Positions 61,521 through 64,000 of a stretch of 64,000 bases of DNA are shown here, in pieces (position 1 is the first letter of the stretch; each line of letters opens with the position of its first letter). Source of the DNA: VXMF01 sp965116065 (GTDB taxonomy: Bacteria > Acidobacteriota > Terriglobia > Bryobacterales > UBA6623); the NCBI GenBank assembly GCA_965116065.1, contig OZ220485.1, forward strand, positions 1,860,001 to 1,924,000. Reading direction: 5' to 3'. Below the pieces are notes generated by a model. The model was not told the origin of the DNA and did not search any database. It saw only the letters and a program-made list of their open reading frames with translations. Made by a program: the position numbers and the translations under genes.

Positions 61521-62666
61521 CTAGCTCCTGAGGATGTCCTTGGCGATGGTCTGCAACTGCATGTTGGACGTGCCCTCGTAGATCGTTCCGATCTTGGCGT
61601 CCCTGTATAGCTTCGCCACTGGGTAGTCTTCCGTATACCCCACACCGCCGAGGAAGTCGATGCACTGGGCCGTGACCCGCACCGCCGTTTCCGAAGCGTA
61701 GTACTTCGCCATGGCCGCTTGCCGCAGAAACGGCTGGCCGCTGTCCTTGAGTCGTGCTGCGTTCCAGACCAGCAGCCGCGCGGCCTCCACCTGGGTAGCC
61801 ACATCGGCGGCTTGGAACTGAATTCCCTGGAACTCGGAAAGACGCTTCCCGAACTGCGTCCGCTCCTCAAGGTGGCCGATAGCGTGATCGAGGGCTCCCT
61901 CGGCAATACCGACCATCTGTGCCCCGATCGCGATGCGGCCTTCGTTGAGGGTCTCGATGGCGATCCTGTATCCCTGTCCAACCTGTCCCAGAACGTTCTC
62001 TCCAGGCACGAAGCAACTGTCAAGCAGCAGTTCGCAGGTCGATGAGGCCCGTATGCCGAGCTTGTCCTCCTTCTTCCCGACCCTCAGCCCTGGCGAGTCC
62101 CTTTCGACAAGAAAGGCTGTGACCCCGCGATGCCCGGCCGCCGGGTCGGCGTTTGCAAATACAAGGAAGAGCCCGGACTCCTTGGCGTTGGTGATCCACA
62201 ACTTGCGTCCGTTGAGCACGAAGCCGCCGTCCTGCGAAACGGCTCTTGTCTTCATCGCGAAGGCGTCGCTGCCGGAATCGGCTTCGGACAGCGCGTAGCT
62301 GCACACCACTTCGCGGCAAGCTCCAGGCAGGAACCTGCTTTTCTGTTCTGCACTCGCCCACCGGAGCAGGGCATTGATCACGAGTGTGTTCTGGACATCG
62401 ACCACGACCGCGACCGACGGATCCACTCGCGAGAGAACCTGTACCGCAAGCACGGCCTCGAAGAACGTGCCGGACGAACCGCCAAGCTCCTCCGGAACCT
62501 CGATTCCCATCAGGCCAAACTCGAACAGTTTGTCGACAACGTCTCGCCGGAGTGCACCAGCGGCGTCCATTTCGCGGACATGCGGTCGAATCTCTCGCTC
62601 GGCGAACTCCCCCAGTGACTCAACGAACAGCGATTCGTCTTCGCCGAGTGTAGAGAGCGCTTCCAT
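61521..62666 (-). CDS. Acyl-CoA dehydrogenase (short/branched-chain type)
   Basis: The 381-residue flavoenzyme oxidises acyl-CoA to 2-enoyl-CoA. Blocks: VCSYALSEADSGSDAF (FAD/substrate), RKLWITNAKESGLFLVFA, ERTQFGKRLSEFQGIQF, AMAKYYASETAVRVT, FLGGVGYTEDYPV and the catalytic base Glu in GTIYEGTSNMQLQTIA. Its TAG stop lies in the CTAG target copy of the IS1380 element, so the coding sequence was spared exactly. It starts 15 nt after the zinc-ribbon gene, suggesting an operon. Confidence 0.96.
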   Translation of the reverse strand: MEALSTLGEDESLFVESLGEFAEREIRPHVREMDAAGALRRDVVDKLFEFGLMGIEVPEELGGSSGTFFEAVLAVQVLSRVDPSVAVVVDVQNTLVINALLRWASAEQKSRFLPGACREVVCSYALSEADSGSDAFAMKTRAVSQDGGFVLNGRKLWITNAKESGLFLVFANADPAAGHRGVTAFLVERDSPGLRVGKKEDKLGIRASSTCELLLDSCFVPGENVLGQVGQGYRIAIETLNEGRIAIGAQMVGIAEGALDHAIGHLEERTQFGKRLSEFQGIQFQAADVATQVEAARLLVWNAARLKDSGQPFLRQAAMAKYYASETAVRVTAQCIDFLGGVGYTEDYPVAKLYRDAKIGTIYEGTSNMQLQTIAKDILRS

Positions 62667-62681
62667 GCCGCCAAGTGTGCG

Positions 62682-63425
62682 TCAGTGCATGTCTGGAGTC
62701 GAGTTGGGCGTGTCGGGGATGTTCTCGGGGAGATACAGGATCAGGCCGCAGTTCTCACAGGTCATGACGCCGTCCTGGGCGGATCGCAGATCTTGCAGGA
62801 ACTTCGGACGCAGGCGCACATGACACGAGCCGCAGGTCTGGCCGATGACAGGTGCCACCGCCTTTCCACGCGCCCTGCGGATCCGGTCGTAACTCTGGAC
62901 GGTTCCCGGAGTGATACGGCCGCTCAGGCCGTCACGCTCGGATTGCGTGCGGGACCGCTCCTCGCTGTCGGCAGCAATCCGCGCCCTTGCCCGCTCGACC
63001 TCGTCGGCCACCTTTGCCTCTTCGACTTTCAACGCGGCCTCCGCTTCCTTCACGCCTTGCTGAAGTGCTTCGGCCTGCTCCATCCTCTCGAGGATGCTTT
63101 CCTCGATCTCGTCGATACGATCCCTGCAGAACTGGATTTCGTGCTGGAACGCCCTGAACTGCTCGTTCGTCCGGGCGGCGTTCATCTGCTCCTGCAGCTT
63201 CGAGATCTTCTGCCTGAAGTCTCCGATCTGCCCTTCCAGGCTCCTGTGTTCTCGGGCGTTCTCAGCCAACTGATCCCGCGAGTCGGCGAGCTGTTGCGTG
63301 TGTGTCGCGAGTTTCGCCTGAATCGCGGCCACATGCCGGGGCAGAGACTCGATTTCCCGGGTGAGACCTTCGATGCGCTCGTCCAGCCCTTGCAACTGCC
63401 GTACGAGGGATACGTCGGAGGACAT
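62682..63425 (-). CDS. Coiled-coil zinc-ribbon protein (C4-type, DUF164/CT398 family)
   Basis: The 247-residue product starts at ATG 63425 with a short N-terminus, then an extended heptad coiled coil (QGLDERIEGLTREIESLPRH and on to residue 170). It ends in a C4 zinc ribbon (GQTCGSCHVRLRP; VMTCENCGLILYL). This is the classic zf-RING_7 protein often encoded near YqfO/NIF3; its cellular role is unsettled. It has no signal peptide and is cytoplasmic. Confidence 0.93.
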   Translation of the reverse strand: MSSDVSLVRQLQGLDERIEGLTREIESLPRHVAAIQAKLATHTQQLADSRDQLAENAREHRSLEGQIGDFRQKISKLQEQMNAARTNEQFRAFQHEIQFCRDRIDEIEESILERMEQAEALQQGVKEAEAALKVEEAKVADEVERARARIAADSEERSRTQSERDGLSGRITPGTVQSYDRIRRARGKAVAPVIGQTCGSCHVRLRPKFLQDLRSAQDGVMTCENCGLILYLPENIPDTPNSTPDMH

Positions 63426-63720
63426 CTGCGACAGAACCCGTCTTGGTGATTCTATCACGCGGCGATGCCGCCGACCCGATGGTTCCTTGCGCCGACCGGT
63501 CCCGATCCAGCGTCTTTGCCGGACAGACTTGTCGTTGCTCCGTTCCAGAGGCATCTCGACGCGCCACGATCGCAGTGCGGTCGGGCAGTCTGATCCGACC
63601 GGGGAATGCCCGGGGACTTCCCGACTCCGAATCGGATCGAAGGATCAACCCGCTGTTCAGGAGGCTTGGCGAGTCGGTCACCCGGATGCAGGCCCATCGG
63701 CATGGGACCGTCCTCCCCCT
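63426..63720. other. Intergenic stretch
   Basis: About 295 nt between two minus-strand genes; no promoter, terminator or gene was recognised. Confidence 0.4.
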
Positions 63721-64000
63721 TCATGAAGATCGTGTGCCGGCCAACAGGAGGCTCTCCGCCAGCACCTCGACCGAAGCGGGCAGTTGCCCGACCGCTTCGC
63801 CGTCGACTTCGGCCAGGACTTCGTCTGGCGACTTGATTGCGACCCGCTTTACCCGGAAATGGGTGCACTTGGGTGACGTATAGACCCGCCCGGAATAGAG
63901 CAGCGGCAACGACAGCAGGAACTCGATCAGGCCGACATCGCCGATCGTTGTGATGTCCAGGTATCCCGAATCAAGTCGGGCGAGCGGACAGACGTGCATT
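63721..64000 (-). CDS. Diacylglycerol/lipid kinase family protein, C-terminal part (runs off the edge)
   Basis: The visible 90 or so residues end a DAGK/YegS-type lipid kinase: LDSGYLDITTIGDVGLIEFL, then LLYSGRVYTSPKCTHFRVKR, then AEVDGEAVGQLPASVEVLAE. This is the usual C-terminal beta domain (DGxLD...GDxG...PKV..L...PVxVDGE). The ATP-binding domain lies outside the window. Confidence 0.85.
   Translation of the reverse strand, partial: MHVCPLARLDSGYLDITTIGDVGLIEFLLSLPLLYSGRVYTSPKCTHFRVKRVAIKSPDEVLAEVDGEAVGQLPASVEVLAESLLLAGTRSS

Overview
The window reads as a GC-rich chromosome segment of a free-living or host-associated heterotroph, most likely an Acidobacteriota-type bacterium. That assignment is an inference from gene content: a large fused pyruvate:ferredoxin oxidoreductase, a TonB receptor with a carboxypeptidase-regulatory domain, secreted sulfatase and PhoD-like enzymes, a CxxCH protein beginning at the left edge, IS1380 and IS3 elements, and selenocysteine use. 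No rRNA is present. One tRNA gene was found, tRNA-Thr(CGT).

Layout. 1-4.6 kb holds a cytochrome-like fragment, tRNA-Thr, an enolase-superfamily enzyme, a secreted leucine-rich-repeat protein and a sulfatase. 4.7-18.4 kb is a complete class 1 DISARM phage-defence locus on the minus strand, in the order drmD, drmMI, drmA, drmB, drmC. 18.8-20.2 kb is an NfeD/stomatin pair. 21.7-27 kb has a nucleoside hydrolase, a TonB-dependent receptor, a small membrane protein followed by an internally deleted IS4-family relic, and an amidohydrolase. 27-30.8 kb is a selenium cluster: selA, a YjbQ-family gene, a UGA-containing thioredoxin/PDZ selenoprotein gene, and a DsbD-N-like partner. 30.87-32.95 kb is an IS3-family element carrying an extra DNA-binding-protein gene. 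33-41 kb is mostly housekeeping and metabolic: Gfo/Idh oxidoreductase, adenylate kinase, PhoD-like phosphatase, NadA, an A-type Fe-S carrier, MoaA and gamma-glutamyltransferase. 42.4-47 kb is one giant repeat lipoprotein gene. 47.4-64 kb has a Cys-rich secreted protein, a trypsin-like protease, an IlvD/Edd dehydratase, the 1580-residue 2-oxoacid oxidoreductase, a DUF5060 lipoprotein, an operon split by an IS1380 element, and the end of a lipid kinase gene.

Two unusual themes stand out. (1) Homopolymeric G/C tracts that look like phase-variation switches. One of 13 G lies inside the DISARM methylase gene and is in frame here (ON). One of 12 G lies in the signal-peptide region of the giant lipoprotein; as written it leads straight into a stop codon (OFF), and 13 G would restore a textbook lipoprotein signal peptide. 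A third, of 10 G, lies between drmD and drmMI. (2) A selenoprotein gene whose in-frame TGA forms a Cys-x-x-Sec motif, followed by a SECIS-like hairpin, with selA just upstream. Function calls rest on motifs read by eye; no database search was possible.
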